A stretch of 57,604 bases of DNA from Clostridiales bacterium UBA4821 (GTDB taxonomy: Bacteria; Bacillota; Clostridia; Acetivibrionales; UBA4821), in contig DHFP01000270.1 in assembly GCA_002402315.1 (NCBI GenBank), positions 1 to 57,604 on the forward strand. Reading direction: 5' to 3'. The translations under genes and the position numbers were made by a program. The notes beneath the pieces were generated by a model, which was given only the letters and a program-made list of their open reading frames with translations, was not told the DNA's origin and searched no databases. Position 1 is the first letter of the stretch; each line of letters starts with the position of its first letter. Positions 34,816 through 44,266 of this stretch are shown piece after piece.

Positions 34816-36432
34816 CTATGCAGTATAGTTAACTGTACTGTCAGGCCACATGTAAGCTTGCTTTGACTGTTCTCCACCCTGATAGCCGAAATTGCTTACT
34901 GCTATACCTGTAATACCTTGATTTTTGTTATAACTCTTTGTGAAATTTCTTTGGGCTTCCTGACCGAAATTCTTATTCCATGAATCCTGTCCTACAGATA
35001 CACTGAACTGCTGCACTGTAATGCCTTGTTTTTCTAACGCATCTCTCAATACATTAAAGTTTGATTCGATAATTTGTTTCACCTGTTGATTCTCAGCCAT
35101 AATCTGTGCTGTCATAATACCTCTCTCTGTTACTACCTTAAGTGAGAGTTTCCCCAAGTGGTCCGGTTTAAGGTCAACAATCATTTCAGCTTTATCTTTA
35201 GATAACACTACCGAAGCTTTGTCAACAATCTGCTTTAATATCTCATCCCTATTGGTATGTACAACATTGTTAGCTTTAGTTTCCATCCTGATTTCCTTAA
35301 CTTCATTAGCGTTCTGTAAAGCTTGCGGTACATTTTCCTGTGTTGTTTTAAAATTTGAATCCATTTTGTCAGCTTTAATATTAATAACCTTAACCTTGTC
35401 TGTCCAGCTTTCGCTCTGCTGCTCTTCTGCTCCCCATTCCTGACCGTTTTGTTCTTGCTCTCCTTTTGCTTCTTTATTTTCTTTGATTCCCTCCCGAACT
35501 GCTTTTTCTTGGCTTAATGTTTTACTTATCTCGGTAGTATGAGGCTTTTTTGTACTTTCATCTTGCACTTTATTGCCAAATCTGCGGTTGGATTGTTCAA
35601 CATCCCTGATTATTTCATTCTTCTGTTTACTTTCTTCTGCCTGCTTGTTATCGGTTCCTCCTACTCTGTTATTTTGTTCCTTCAATGAATTTTCAATTTT
35701 CTGATTGCTGCTTCCGCTTTGCTCAGGTTGGCTGCCTTCTGGTATATTTTGTACTTCATCGCTTACCTGGTTTTCTATCTGCTTAATGTGTCCAACCTTT
35801 ATTGTTGCCTTTGCTCCTATCTCCTCAAGTATATCTTTAATTTGTCCGAGGAGTTGATCCTTGTTTTCTATACCTTGCCCAACCAGTCCTGATATTTTAT
35901 TTATAAGTTCATCCAGCTTGAAGTTTACTGAACCATTAGGTGAGGCACCGTGAAGTTTCAGAAGATAATCCAAATCTTCAACAGTTATTCCTAACTTCTC
36001 CAGAACATCTTTCAGCTTTTCTTTAAGCTCCTTATCCTGTTCTTGCCTTTCCCCTTGATTAGTTGAGGTTCCTTCAGTCTCTTTTGTACCTTTTTCCTTT
36101 CTTTCACTCTTTACTTCCTTATTCCTTACTGCATCTTCCTTTCTTATATCTGCATCATCATCTCTTTTTATATCTTCGTTTTTACTATTCTCGGTTACAT
36201 TTTTTCTGATATCCTTGTTTCTCTCACTTCCTTCCAGAACCTCTCTCCTTGTATGATTAGTTCTCTCTGCGTGTTCGTTACGTCTTTCAGACTTTGAACT
36301 TATCTCCGGTCTGTCTCTTTCTGCCTTAAACAAGTTCTCAAATGATTTCTGCTGACCTTTATTTTGTACCTTAAATCCCGTATTTTCTACTGACGCTGAT
36401 GTTAAAGAACTTATTAGTAAACCATAATTCAT
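34816..36432 (-). CDS. fliK: Flagellar hook-length control protein FliK
   Basis: A 538-residue hook-length ruler. A long disordered N-terminal region is rich in E, K, R, N and Q (about 25-340). The C-terminal domain has LKPDHLGKLSLKVVTERGIM and FNVLRDALEKQGITVQQFSV, the Flg_hook motif that contacts FlhB. The length variation lies entirely in the charged ruler segment. AGGAGGTG precedes the ATG. Confidence 0.92.
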   Translation of the reverse strand: MNYGLLISSLTSASVENTGFKVQNKGQQKSFENLFKAERDRPEISSKSERRNEHAERTNHTRREVLEGSERNKDIRKNVTENSKNEDIKRDDDADIRKEDAVRNKEVKSERKEKGTKETEGTSTNQGERQEQDKELKEKLKDVLEKLGITVEDLDYLLKLHGASPNGSVNFKLDELINKISGLVGQGIENKDQLLGQIKDILEEIGAKATIKVGHIKQIENQVSDEVQNIPEGSQPEQSGSSNQKIENSLKEQNNRVGGTDNKQAEESKQKNEIIRDVEQSNRRFGNKVQDESTKKPHTTEISKTLSQEKAVREGIKENKEAKGEQEQNGQEWGAEEQQSESWTDKVKVINIKADKMDSNFKTTQENVPQALQNANEVKEIRMETKANNVVHTNRDEILKQIVDKASVVLSKDKAEMIVDLKPDHLGKLSLKVVTERGIMTAQIMAENQQVKQIIESNFNVLRDALEKQGITVQQFSVSVGQDSWNKNFGQEAQRNFTKSYNKNQGITGIAVSNFGYQGGEQSKQAYMWPDSTVNYTA

Positions 36433-36465
36433 TCTTCTTTCACCTCCTTTCAGTTGTACCTTTCA

Positions 36466-37314
36466 TTACTCCTCTGGATATATAGGGTACTCCACCGCCA
36501 TTCTGTCTGCCAGGTTTGCAGCAAATACCGGATCCATATTCCCCATTATTTCTGCTGCGGCTTGCCTCTTCAACAGTTTCATAATATTGGCTACCAGATC
36601 TATATTTCCAAAACCCATATTTTCTAAAACTTTTGCAGCATTAGCAGATTCCATGTTTTCAAATGTCTTAACGAAATTAGTAACCTCTTCGTCAACTTGC
36701 TTTTCTCTCATTATTTTCTCATATATCTGCGCTGCTATATCTTTGTCCATATTTTCAAAGTACTCTGTGAATCCCTTTTCATCCTGCTGTTTTATTTGTT
36801 GTGCAAATTTCAGTTTCTCCTGCTCAAGCTTTTTTCTTTCCTCTTTGATCTTTTTCTTCTCTTGTTCATTACTTGCTTTTTGCTGAGATGTCTCATTTCC
36901 CATTTTCTGCTCATTGTCCTTATATTTCTGCAGTTCACCTATTGTCTTTTGTTGTTCTTCTACCTTCTTGCCAAGCTCTTTGACCTTTGCTCTGAACTCT
37001 TCATACTTCTCAGCAAGTTGGTCTTCAGACATATATTCTGCTGATTCAGGATCCGGATTGGGTGGTAATACCATTCTCACAACAGGTATATTCTTCAAAC
37101 TTCCCCGAAACCTCTCGCCCAACCCGAATTTATTGGCTTTTATGAAATAAGCCCATAAACCGAAAATTATTGATACTACCAGTAGGATGGGAAATAGAAA
37201 AGAAAACAGTCCTGATCCTTTTTTCTTTTTTTGTGGTACCTTATTATTACTATTGGTTGGCTGCTCTCTATCATCTATAGGTCTATTGACTCTCGATGTC
37301 TGTCTATCTGCCAT
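36466..37314 (-). CDS. YlxF/MotE-like membrane protein with MgtE N-terminal-like domain
   Basis: A 282-residue protein: a basic N-terminus, one membrane helix (about 34-54), an E/K/Q-rich coiled coil (about 95-175) and a C-terminal helical repeat domain with MESANAAKVLENMGFGNIDL and ILGNMDPVFAA-like segments. That is the MgtE_N/FliG-like fold of MotE-type chaperones. In Bacillus the equivalent position between fliJ and fliK is ylxF. Such proteins help stator or export assembly; the exact role here is inferred from context. Confidence 0.8.
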   Translation of the reverse strand: MADRQTSRVNRPIDDREQPTNSNNKVPQKKKKGSGLFSFLFPILLVVSIIFGLWAYFIKANKFGLGERFRGSLKNIPVVRMVLPPNPDPESAEYMSEDQLAEKYEEFRAKVKELGKKVEEQQKTIGELQKYKDNEQKMGNETSQQKASNEQEKKKIKEERKKLEQEKLKFAQQIKQQDEKGFTEYFENMDKDIAAQIYEKIMREKQVDEEVTNFVKTFENMESANAAKVLENMGFGNIDLVANIMKLLKRQAAAEIMGNMDPVFAANLADRMAVEYPIYPEE

Positions 37315-37320
37315 ATGTTA

Positions 37321-37776
37321 TCACCTATTTATCTTCTTGTTAGTACTTTCCTTATAACTAATAACTTCATCTATCAATTTTTGTTCCTTCTTATGCTCTT
37401 CTTTAAGGTATTCTGAGTATTGTTTTTCCTTAAGTGTTTCCAGCATCTTTCGTTCCTTAACAGCTTCAATCAACTCTTCTCTATATTTATCGACAATTTG
37501 TCCTGCAGATTTAACCCTTTCCGATTGATTTATAATTTTTTGTTTAATAAAAGAAATGTATGCATTGTAGTTCCGCAGTTTATCAATGGTTACGCCCCCC
37601 GAAACCTTGGTACTGACTTCTGACATACATTTCTTTTTTTGATTCTTTAGTTCCTCAAGAATTATTTTCTCAGCCTCAAGAACCTGAATAGCTTCTCCAA
37701 GCTTAGTTTTAATACTATCCTCCATTTGCTTTTTTATATTAAGCATAGGCTGCAGCTTAAAAACAAACTTGGCCAC
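37321..37776 (-). CDS. fliJ: Flagellar export chaperone FliJ
   Basis: A 151-residue, almost fully helical coiled-coil protein beginning FVFKLQPMLNIKKQMED, the typical FliJ start. It works with the FliI ATPase and FlhA in export. The start is a GTG with CGGAGGAG upstream. It is separated from fliI by a 253-bp spacer that holds a long hairpin element, an unusual gap in an otherwise tight operon. Confidence 0.88.
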   Translation of the reverse strand: MAKFVFKLQPMLNIKKQMEDSIKTKLGEAIQVLEAEKIILEELKNQKKKCMSEVSTKVSGGVTIDKLRNYNAYISFIKQKIINQSERVKSAGQIVDKYREELIEAVKERKMLETLKEKQYSEYLKEEHKKEQKLIDEVISYKESTNKKINR

Positions 37777-37808
37777 TAATACTCTCCTCCGATAGATTTA
37801 TTACCGTT

Positions 37809-38008
37809 ATTAATACTACTTTTCAGATTAGTTAATCTGTAGAAGGAAAATAATTTCTGGAGGATAGTTTCATTTGACCCGTAAGGAATACATCTGAGGA
37901 AAATGCCGATAGACTACCCTAGAGACGTTTCCTCATAAGGCACTTTTCCGATGCTATTTGAAACTATCCGGAAGACATTATTTTCCTGAGTAACATAGTA
38001 GTATTAAT
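37809..38008 (-). repeat. About 200-bp near-complete inverted-repeat (long hairpin) element between fliI and fliJ
   Basis: Nested complementary arms: 37809-37820 with 37997-38008 (12 bp), 37845-37854 with 37977-37986 (10 bp), 37862-37872 with 37959-37969 (11 bp). An inner imperfect stem around GGAAAA/TTTTCC follows. A side hairpin, CAGATTA/TAATCTG, lies at 37824-37839. No frame of useful length exists. It could be a miniature inverted-repeat element or a structured RNA within the operon transcript. Confidence 0.85.
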
Positions 38009-38029
38009 TCATGTTCAAAAAGAGCTGGA

Positions 38030-39340
38030 TTAGGTTAAAATAGAACCCATTAGTTCCAAAACCTCTGCATACGTAACCGGCTCGTGTACTTCCTGTTGCA
38101 GGAATTCATTTATTCTATCAATTACGTCAATAGCATAATCTATTTTAGGATTGCTCCCCTTAACATATGCACCTATATTTATTAAGTCTTCGGATTCTTT
38201 ATATATAGCCATGACCTTCTTAATCTGATTTGCCAGAGTCTTGTGCTCCTGTGTGATAATATCAGGCATTACCCTGCTTATACTGCTCAATATATCAATT
38301 GCAGGAAAGTGGTTTTTATTTGCCAGACTTCGTGAAAGTACGATATGCCCGTCCAGAATTCCCCTTGCTGCATCAGTCACCGGTTCGGTAAGGTCATCTC
38401 CATCCACAAGTACCGTGTAAAGCCCTGTAATGGAACCCCGTTCCGAATTCCCTGCTCTTTCAAGAAGCTTGGGTAACAATGCAAAGACTGATGGGGTATA
38501 ACCCCGTGAAACGGGGGGCTCGCCTACCGCCAGACCCACTTCCCTTTGGGCCATGGCAAATCTGGTAAGTGAATCCATAAGAAGCAATACATCTTTGCCC
38601 TGGTTCCTGAAATATTCAGCAATCGCCGTAGCAACAAAAGCCCCTTTCAGCCGAATCAAGGCAGGTTGGTCTGAAGTAGCTACAATTACTATAGATCTTT
38701 TTAATCCTTCTTCCTTAAGATCCTTCTCAAGAAACTCCCTTACCTCTCTTCCACGTTCTCCGATTAATGCTATAATATTTATATCAGCCTTTGTATTACG
38801 GGCAATCATTCCCATAAGAGTACTCTTTCCTACACCGCTGCCGGCAAATATTCCAATTCTCTGACCCTTACCAATGGTCAAAAACCCATCAATAGCCTTT
38901 ACACCTAATTCAAGAGGCTCCATAATCCTTTTTCTTGTAAGTGGATGGGGAGGTTTGTTAAATACCGGGTATTTCTCGTTTGATAAAGACAAAAAAGACT
39001 GGTCTATAGGCTGGCCAAGTCCATTTAATACCTTTCCCTTCAGTTCAGCCCCAACACTAATGGTCAGTGTTTCGTTTAAAGCAGTCACCTTACTGCCGGG
39101 AGCTATCCCGCTCATTTCTCCAAGCGGCATAAGAAGTACCTTATTGTCCTTAAACCCGACAACTTCACATAATAGTTCTGCACTATTATTGGTACTGACT
39201 GAACATAATTCTCCAATGCTGACAGAAGGCCCAACTGCTTCAATTGTAAGGCCTACTACCTGTGATATCTTCCCGTAACGTACAATAAAATCCGAGCTGC
39301 TTAATGCTTCATGATATTTACTTAAGCTAAACGATAACAA
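38030..39340 (-). CDS. fliI: Flagellar export ATPase FliI
   Basis: An F1-beta-like ATPase of about 436 residues that energises substrate delivery to the export gate. Walker A is GIFAGSGVGKST, Walker B LLLMDSLTRFAMAQ, and the export-ATPase signature GEPPVSRGYTPSVFALLP is present. The N-terminal domain has QVVGLTIEAVGPSVSIGELC. Start choice: a TTG at 39340 has GGGAGGGGG 4 nt upstream; a GTG at 39364 overlapping the fliH stop is the alternative. It follows fliH closely. Confidence 0.95.
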   Translation of the reverse strand: MLSFSLSKYHEALSSSDFIVRYGKISQVVGLTIEAVGPSVSIGELCSVSTNNSAELLCEVVGFKDNKVLLMPLGEMSGIAPGSKVTALNETLTISVGAELKGKVLNGLGQPIDQSFLSLSNEKYPVFNKPPHPLTRKRIMEPLELGVKAIDGFLTIGKGQRIGIFAGSGVGKSTLMGMIARNTKADINIIALIGERGREVREFLEKDLKEEGLKRSIVIVATSDQPALIRLKGAFVATAIAEYFRNQGKDVLLLMDSLTRFAMAQREVGLAVGEPPVSRGYTPSVFALLPKLLERAGNSERGSITGLYTVLVDGDDLTEPVTDAARGILDGHIVLSRSLANKNHFPAIDILSSISRVMPDIITQEHKTLANQIKKVMAIYKESEDLINIGAYVKGSNPKIDYAIDVIDRINEFLQQEVHEPVTYAEVLELMGSILT

Positions 39341-39360
39341 TTGTCCCCCTCCCTGCAAAA

Positions 39361-40107
39361 TCACTCCTTGCCGACCAGTCCTTTAAACACCTTCTCTATT
39401 TCATTCAGCCTGGTATTTGCACTTGCATCGACAGCACCGTATGGTGTTTCCAAAAGACATCTGCCTGATTCAAGAGAATGATCAACCTTTATCTCTATTT
39501 CACCCACTCCCTGTATCATAGCCAGCAGTTTATTTTTTGACTCAACAATATAGTCATAGTCATTTTCAGAAACCTTTAATACAACATACTCTTTTTGTGT
39601 GCAGCTTTCAAATGCATCTCTAACTATATGAAGAATATCTTCAGGGTTAAAACTTAGTTCTACACCCACAACTTTTCTGGATATATCAAAAATAATAGAT
39701 ACAACTTCATTTTCTATATTACTCAAAAAAACCTCTGCATCCTGTAAAGCTTGATGTTTTACCATGCCGGCTTCCTGGATTATGTCTTCACACCTGCGTA
39801 CAGCCTGATCATAGCCCTCCTCAAATCCGTTTTTCTTTGCCTGTTCCAGTATAATTTCCCGCTCCTCATCGATCTTTACCATTGCTTCATCAATTATTCT
39901 TTTAGCTTCTGCCTTAGCTTTCTTTATAATATCCTCAGACTTTGCCCTTAAATGGTTCGATGCTTCCTCTTCAGTAAGGCTTTCAATCTCAATATCCAAA
40001 GTATCGTCTTGAGTTTCACATTCAACATCATCTAAATTTAAAATGGGTGCTTCTACCTTGGCAGGTTCACCCATATATACGTTAAAGGACTTAATTACCT
40101 TAGACAA
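39361..40107 (-). CDS. fliH: Flagellar export regulator FliH
   Basis: A 248-residue stator-like peripheral-stalk protein that binds FliI. The N-terminal third is acidic, the middle (about 60-120) is a long coiled coil rich in A, E and K, and the C-terminal V-ATPase E-like domain includes SFNPEDILHIVRDAFESC and the closing DASANTRLNEIEKVF. The start is a TTG 9 nt after GGAGGAG, inside the 3' end of fliG (8-nt overlap). Confidence 0.88.
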   Translation of the reverse strand: MSKVIKSFNVYMGEPAKVEAPILNLDDVECETQDDTLDIEIESLTEEEASNHLRAKSEDIIKKAKAEAKRIIDEAMVKIDEEREIILEQAKKNGFEEGYDQAVRRCEDIIQEAGMVKHQALQDAEVFLSNIENEVVSIIFDISRKVVGVELSFNPEDILHIVRDAFESCTQKEYVVLKVSENDYDYIVESKNKLLAMIQGVGEIEIKVDHSLESGRCLLETPYGAVDASANTRLNEIEKVFKGLVGKE

Positions 40108-41113
40108 TTATTTCATCTCCTCCGCCTCTAGAAATTACAATTTCTCCAGCGTCCTCGAGTTTCCTTATAACATTGACTATCTTCTGCTGGGCTTCTTCTA
40201 CATCCCTTAACCTTACAGGTCCCATGTACTCAATATCTTCCTTTATCATATCCTGTAATCTCTTAGACATGTTGTTAAATATCACCTTCTGCACCTCTTC
40301 ACTTGCTCCTTTAAGCGCAAGCGCAAGTTGGTTATTATCAACTTCACGCAGAAATCTCTGAATTGACCTGTTGTCCAGAGTAATAATGTCATCAAATACA
40401 AACATTCTTTTCTTTATTTCAGATGCAAGGTCAGTATCTTCAATCTCAAGGGTTTCCATTATATATTTCTCTGTACCTCTGTCAACAGAATTTAGTATAT
40501 CAACAATTGATGCTATTCCGCCTGCGGACGTGTAATCTTCAACTACAAGTGATGATAACTTCTTCTCCAGAACCCTTTCTATTTCCTTTATAACCTCAGG
40601 AGAGGTCCTATCCATCACTGCAATTCTCCTGGTAACATCAGCTTGCTTGTCCTGAGGAAGTGCAGATAACACTACCGCTGCTTGAGCAGGTTTTAGGTAT
40701 GCCAGGATCAATGCAATAGTCTGCGGGTGTTCTCCCTGAATAAAATTGAGCAGCTGGCTTGGGTCAGCCTTTCGTACAAAGTCAAAAGGTCTAACCTGAA
40801 GTGAAACCGTAAGTTTATTAATGATCTCCAAAGCTTTTTGGGTACCCAGTGCTTTTTCAAGTACATCTTTAGCATATGTTATCCCACCCTCGGCAATATA
40901 TTCTTGAGCTAAGCATATCTGGTAAAAATCTTCAAGAACCCGTTCTTTATCCTCGGGTGTCACGGTTCTAATATTTGCAATTTCCAACGTAAGTTGCTCA
41001 ATTTCTTCTTCTTTAAGATGCTTAAATATCTCTGCCGATTTCTCCGGACCCAGTGCAATTAATAGCATTGCAGCCTTTTGCTTGCCTCCTATATCTGACC
41101 TTCCCCTTGACAT
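40100..41113 (-). CDS. fliG: Flagellar motor switch protein FliG
   Basis: A 337-residue rotor protein that transmits torque from the stators. It shows the N-terminal domain that binds FliF (KAAMLLIALGPEKSAEIFKH), the middle ARM domain with the EHPQTIALILAYLKP motif (EHPQ), and the C-terminal torque helix with DDIITLDNRSIQRFLREVD. The ATG at 41113 follows AGGGAG; a GTG three codons earlier overlaps that site. Confidence 0.96.
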   Translation of the reverse strand: MSRGRSDIGGKQKAAMLLIALGPEKSAEIFKHLKEEEIEQLTLEIANIRTVTPEDKERVLEDFYQICLAQEYIAEGGITYAKDVLEKALGTQKALEIINKLTVSLQVRPFDFVRKADPSQLLNFIQGEHPQTIALILAYLKPAQAAVVLSALPQDKQADVTRRIAVMDRTSPEVIKEIERVLEKKLSSLVVEDYTSAGGIASIVDILNSVDRGTEKYIMETLEIEDTDLASEIKKRMFVFDDIITLDNRSIQRFLREVDNNQLALALKGASEEVQKVIFNNMSKRLQDMIKEDIEYMGPVRLRDVEEAQQKIVNVIRKLEDAGEIVISRGGGDEIIV

Positions 41114-41125
41114 CAAATTCACTCC

Positions 41126-42685
41126 CTAATCCCAGTCATCTGCCAACCAGTTTCTTAATAATTGCGCTACTGCCTCAGGCTTATGTTTGATGAATTTATC
41201 TATTTGTTTTTTCACTTCCGACTTCTCTTCAATATCTATTTCAGGAAGATCATCTTCACTTACAATACTTGCGGAAAGTGATGTATTCATTCCTGATCCT
41301 TGAACAGCCAAGCCCCTGTCCAAAGCTGCTCCTCTTCTCATAACACCTATTGCTAATAGTAGTATGAGTATACCTACTATCGCAATTGGACCTATCTTCC
41401 CAAGCAAACTCATCCAATCTGTTTTTGGCGCTTCAACCTTAGCAGGGTTAAGCTTGAAACTTGTTATTGCAATATTTTTCTCCGGAATACCTGTTGCTTT
41501 TGATATTGCATTTAGGGCCTCATCAATTTCCGGTTGCGCAGGAGCATTGGGTGTATTTGTACCATAAAGAAAACTTACTGTAATGGAGGATTTTTCTGTA
41601 TCCAGCATCCCAATGGCCTTATTTGTCTCAATATTCTTTTGGTTTATCTCATAGTTATTAATTACGTCTGACTTCTTATATGATGAATCAGATCCATCTC
41701 CGGACGTATATGACGGTGTGGTGCTATTCCCTCCATTTGAGTCAGTCCCAGGTACCCCGCCTGTAGATCCGTTCTGGACTTCTTCCTTGTGCGTTTCTGA
41801 ACTTCTTAGAATACCACTATCCCCTCCAACAACAGGTGTATATTGTACTTCCTTGGTGGTTTCGGTACTAAAGTCACAGACAACATTTGCTGCAACCCGT
41901 ATACCATCATACCTGTTGCTGAATAGGTTGGTTACTTTGTTCTCTATATCTTTCTTATTGATATCCATTATCTCATACTGGCTTGACGTGATACCTGTTG
42001 TGTCATCATCACTGGCAGAATTAAGCAATTTGCCCGTGTATTTGTCAATAACCTTTACATTTTTGGGCTCCAGCCCTTCAACACTGGCTGCTACGAACCT
42101 TACTATCCCATCTACCTGCTTTTTTGACAAATCTTCCCTGGATTCAATCATTACAGCTGCAGTAGGCATTTGTGCTTCAGGGTCACCAAGAAATACATCC
42201 TTCTCAGGCAAACTAAGATTTACAACTGCATCTTTTATATTATCTATTTTCTTTAAACCGACTGCTATCTTTTGCTCATCGTACTCCTTGAATATTTTCT
42301 TCTTATCACTTTCGGTTGTGGAAAGCTTGATTGAACTAAGGGCATCCTTGAAGGTCATACCTCCTCTTGGATATCCAGCCTGGGCCAAGGCTATCTGAGC
42401 CATATCCTTATCCTTAGATTTAACTTCTATAGAAGTTCCACCGTCAGTAAGTTTGTGTTCTATATTATTTTCCTTAAGAATTGTACTCATTTCCCCAACT
42501 TCTTTAGAGTCAATTCTACCACTAAAGAGGTTTTCATAATTGGGTCTTGTAACAATAAATATGGCAACAGTAATACTCGCAATAACCAGAATAGCTATAA
42601 GTATCATTCTGGTCTTTTGCGACTTGTCCATATCGTTCCAGATTTCTAGTGCCTGCTGTTGTAATCTTGCCAACGCTTCAGGCAT
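41126..42685 (-). CDS. fliF: Flagellar MS-ring protein FliF
   Basis: A 519-residue protein with two membrane helices (about 25-46 and 440-460). The periplasmic-side ring-building domains include NYENLFSGRIDSKEVGEMST and the VNLSLPEKDVFLGD block. A G/S/T-rich disordered loop lies at about 300-350. The cytoplasmic tail ends KPEAVAQLLRNWLADDW, which binds FliG. It lies between fliE and fliG. Confidence 0.96.
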   Translation of the reverse strand: MPEALARLQQQALEIWNDMDKSQKTRMILIAILVIASITVAIFIVTRPNYENLFSGRIDSKEVGEMSTILKENNIEHKLTDGGTSIEVKSKDKDMAQIALAQAGYPRGGMTFKDALSSIKLSTTESDKKKIFKEYDEQKIAVGLKKIDNIKDAVVNLSLPEKDVFLGDPEAQMPTAAVMIESREDLSKKQVDGIVRFVAASVEGLEPKNVKVIDKYTGKLLNSASDDDTTGITSSQYEIMDINKKDIENKVTNLFSNRYDGIRVAANVVCDFSTETTKEVQYTPVVGGDSGILRSSETHKEEVQNGSTGGVPGTDSNGGNSTTPSYTSGDGSDSSYKKSDVINNYEINQKNIETNKAIGMLDTEKSSITVSFLYGTNTPNAPAQPEIDEALNAISKATGIPEKNIAITSFKLNPAKVEAPKTDWMSLLGKIGPIAIVGILILLLAIGVMRRGAALDRGLAVQGSGMNTSLSASIVSEDDLPEIDIEEKSEVKKQIDKFIKHKPEAVAQLLRNWLADDWD

Positions 42686-42725
42686 TATGTATTCACTCCC
42701 TCTCTAGTAGTTTCTCTTTAGTGGA

Positions 42726-43031
42726 TTAAATCTGCATCCTCATTATCTCGTTATATGCATCAAGAATCTTGTTTCTAACCTGTAAAGTAAATTGCAAAGC
42801 CAAATCAGCCTTTTCACCTGCTATCATTACTGAATGAAGGTCGTCAATTTTGCCTGCCGCCATAAGCTCGGCCATCCGGCTTGCTTCATTCTGCATCTGA
42901 CTAACAGAGTTTAATGCTTGGTTTAGCACATTCCCAAAATTTACTTTTCCTTCATCAGATGGAGTATTCGAGCCAGGAACAGCTGGTATAGGCTTAATGC
43001 CAGAAACTATATTTGACACCGATTTTACCAT
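42726..43031 (-). CDS. fliE: Flagellar rod/basal-body protein FliE
   Basis: A 101-residue protein that joins the MS ring or export gate to the rod. The conserved C-terminal half contains DLHSVMIAGEKADLALQFTL and VRNKILDAYNEIMRMQI. GGAGATGAG precedes the ATG. The spacer upstream (43032-43122) holds a short TAACTGT/AACTG simple repeat. Confidence 0.95.
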   Translation of the reverse strand: MVKSVSNIVSGIKPIPAVPGSNTPSDEGKVNFGNVLNQALNSVSQMQNEASRMAELMAAGKIDDLHSVMIAGEKADLALQFTLQVRNKILDAYNEIMRMQI

Positions 43032-43122
43032 TAAAACTCATCTCCATTTTGTTAGTTTGCATTTTACAATTATTTGACTTATTTGCCTTTTAACTGTCAG
43101 CTGCTAACTGTAAACTGACTTA

Positions 43123-43566
43123 CTACCTTCCTATCTCCAATGCTTTCATAGCCATATTTTTGGTTGCATTCAGCGCAGAAACATTAGCTTCATAAGATCT
43201 GGTTGCTGAAATCATATTAACCATTTCGGCAGTAATATCCACATTGGGCATAAGTACATATCCATCCTTATCTGCGTCCGGGTTCCCAGGGTCATATATT
43301 TTTTTCAAAGGACTCTGGTCTTCAGCAATTCTTAAGACTCTTACCCCTCCGGTACCAATAATAGACTTACTAGCCTCTGTAAGATAGGAAGAAAATGGCC
43401 TGTCACCACCACGTTGTTGAAAAACCAATACTTTCCTCCTATAAGGAGTACCATCCTCAGTCCTGGTTGTGTTAGCATTTGCAATATTTTGAGAAATCAG
43501 ATCCATTCTCAGTCGTTGTGCAGTTAATCCCGAAGCACTAATATCCAGAGAACTGAAATATGACAT
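43123..43566 (-). CDS. flgC: Flagellar basal-body rod protein FlgC
   Basis: A 147-residue proximal rod protein. It has the N-terminal motif SGLTAQRLRMDLISQNIANA and the C-terminal MPNVDITAEMVNMISATRSY. AGGAGGTAG precedes the ATG. It begins 2 nt after the flgB stop. Confidence 0.96.
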   Translation of the reverse strand: MSYFSSLDISASGLTAQRLRMDLISQNIANANTTRTEDGTPYRRKVLVFQQRGGDRPFSSYLTEASKSIIGTGGVRVLRIAEDQSPLKKIYDPGNPDADKDGYVLMPNVDITAEMVNMISATRSYEANVSALNATKNMAMKALEIGR

Positions 43567-43568
43567 AA

Positions 43569-43976
43569 CTACCTCCTACCTTCACTAATGGCTGTTTGAA
43601 TCTTTTTAAACTCACCTGAAACCTTTTGTATCAACGCATTGTACATTATGTTGTTCTTTGCCATTTGAGCCATTTCATTTTCTATATCTACGTTATTTCC
43701 ATCCAAACGCATGTTTGCAGCATTATCCTCTCTGATATTGATTTTTACTGCATTTATATTACTTGCTCCAATTGGAATATGCCGTTCATTTGTAATCATC
43801 CCTCTAGCTTTATTAGCAATAGCCTCGGAAAGAAACTGCTCAAATTCAACCTTCTGCCTTTTATAACCCGGGGTATCTGCGTTTGCAATGTTATTAGAAA
43901 TGACTTTGTTTCTAAGCCAGGATGCATCGAGAGCCCGTTCCAATATATATGTACTTTTAAACATATCATTTATCAT
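43569..43976 (-). CDS. flgB: Flagellar basal-body rod protein FlgB
   Basis: A 135-residue proximal rod protein, the first gene of the fla/che operon. It shows ALDASWLRNKVISNNIANAD and NNVDIENEMAQMAKNNIMYN, the two rod-protein signature blocks. TTGGGGG lies upstream of the ATG. A sigma-A promoter lies about 170 nt upstream. Confidence 0.95.
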   Translation of the reverse strand: MINDMFKSTYILERALDASWLRNKVISNNIANADTPGYKRQKVEFEQFLSEAIANKARGMITNERHIPIGASNINAVKINIREDNAANMRLDGNNVDIENEMAQMAKNNIMYNALIQKVSGEFKKIQTAISEGRR

Positions 43977-44151
43977 GCTTTAGCCCCCAATTTCAAAAAT
44001 ATCTCACAATATATTTCGACATAATCATATGTTTTCCTTCACACATTTTTTTCTAAAATATTGTTAAATTCTTAATAAGCAGGTTATATTAAGCTTTTTA
44101 AAATGAAAATTATATGAAAGTTGAAGAGTAGTTTTGAATTTATCTTAAACT

Positions 44152-44180
44152 ATTATATCATTATTATTTTTATATGCCAA
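44152..44180 (-). promoter_or_regulatory. Main promoter of the fla/che superoperon
   Basis: On the minus strand TTGGCA (44175-44180) and TATAAT (44152-44157) are separated by 17 nt, in the codY-flgB spacer, giving a leader of about 170 nt. I found no good CodY box overlapping it. Confidence 0.82.
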
Positions 44181-44236
44181 TTAAATTAACTATTATGTAA
44201 TTAATTTAAAATATTTTATCACTTTTTGCAAAAATT

Positions 44237-44263
44237 AAGCCTGCTTTAGTCTAAAGCAGGCTT
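44237..44263. terminator. Intrinsic terminator of codY
   Basis: A 13-bp perfect stem (44237-44249 with 44251-44263) with a 1-nt centre follows the codY stop; the minus-strand tail is AATTTTTG. It insulates codY from the fla/che promoter. Confidence 0.85.
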
Positions 44264-44266
44264 TTA

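Noticed and set aside
41718..42398. A 226-codon open frame antisense to fliF
   Set aside because: It lies entirely opposite fliF, has no ribosome site and its composition mirrors the fliF codons. It is a shadow of the real gene, as are the long frames opposite fapA, cheA and tsaD.
43977..44236. CodY-binding box at the fla/che promoter
   Set aside because: The best approximations to AATTTTCWGAAAATT in this spacer have about five mismatches or wrong spacing. Regulation by CodY is plausible from context but not supported by a visible site.
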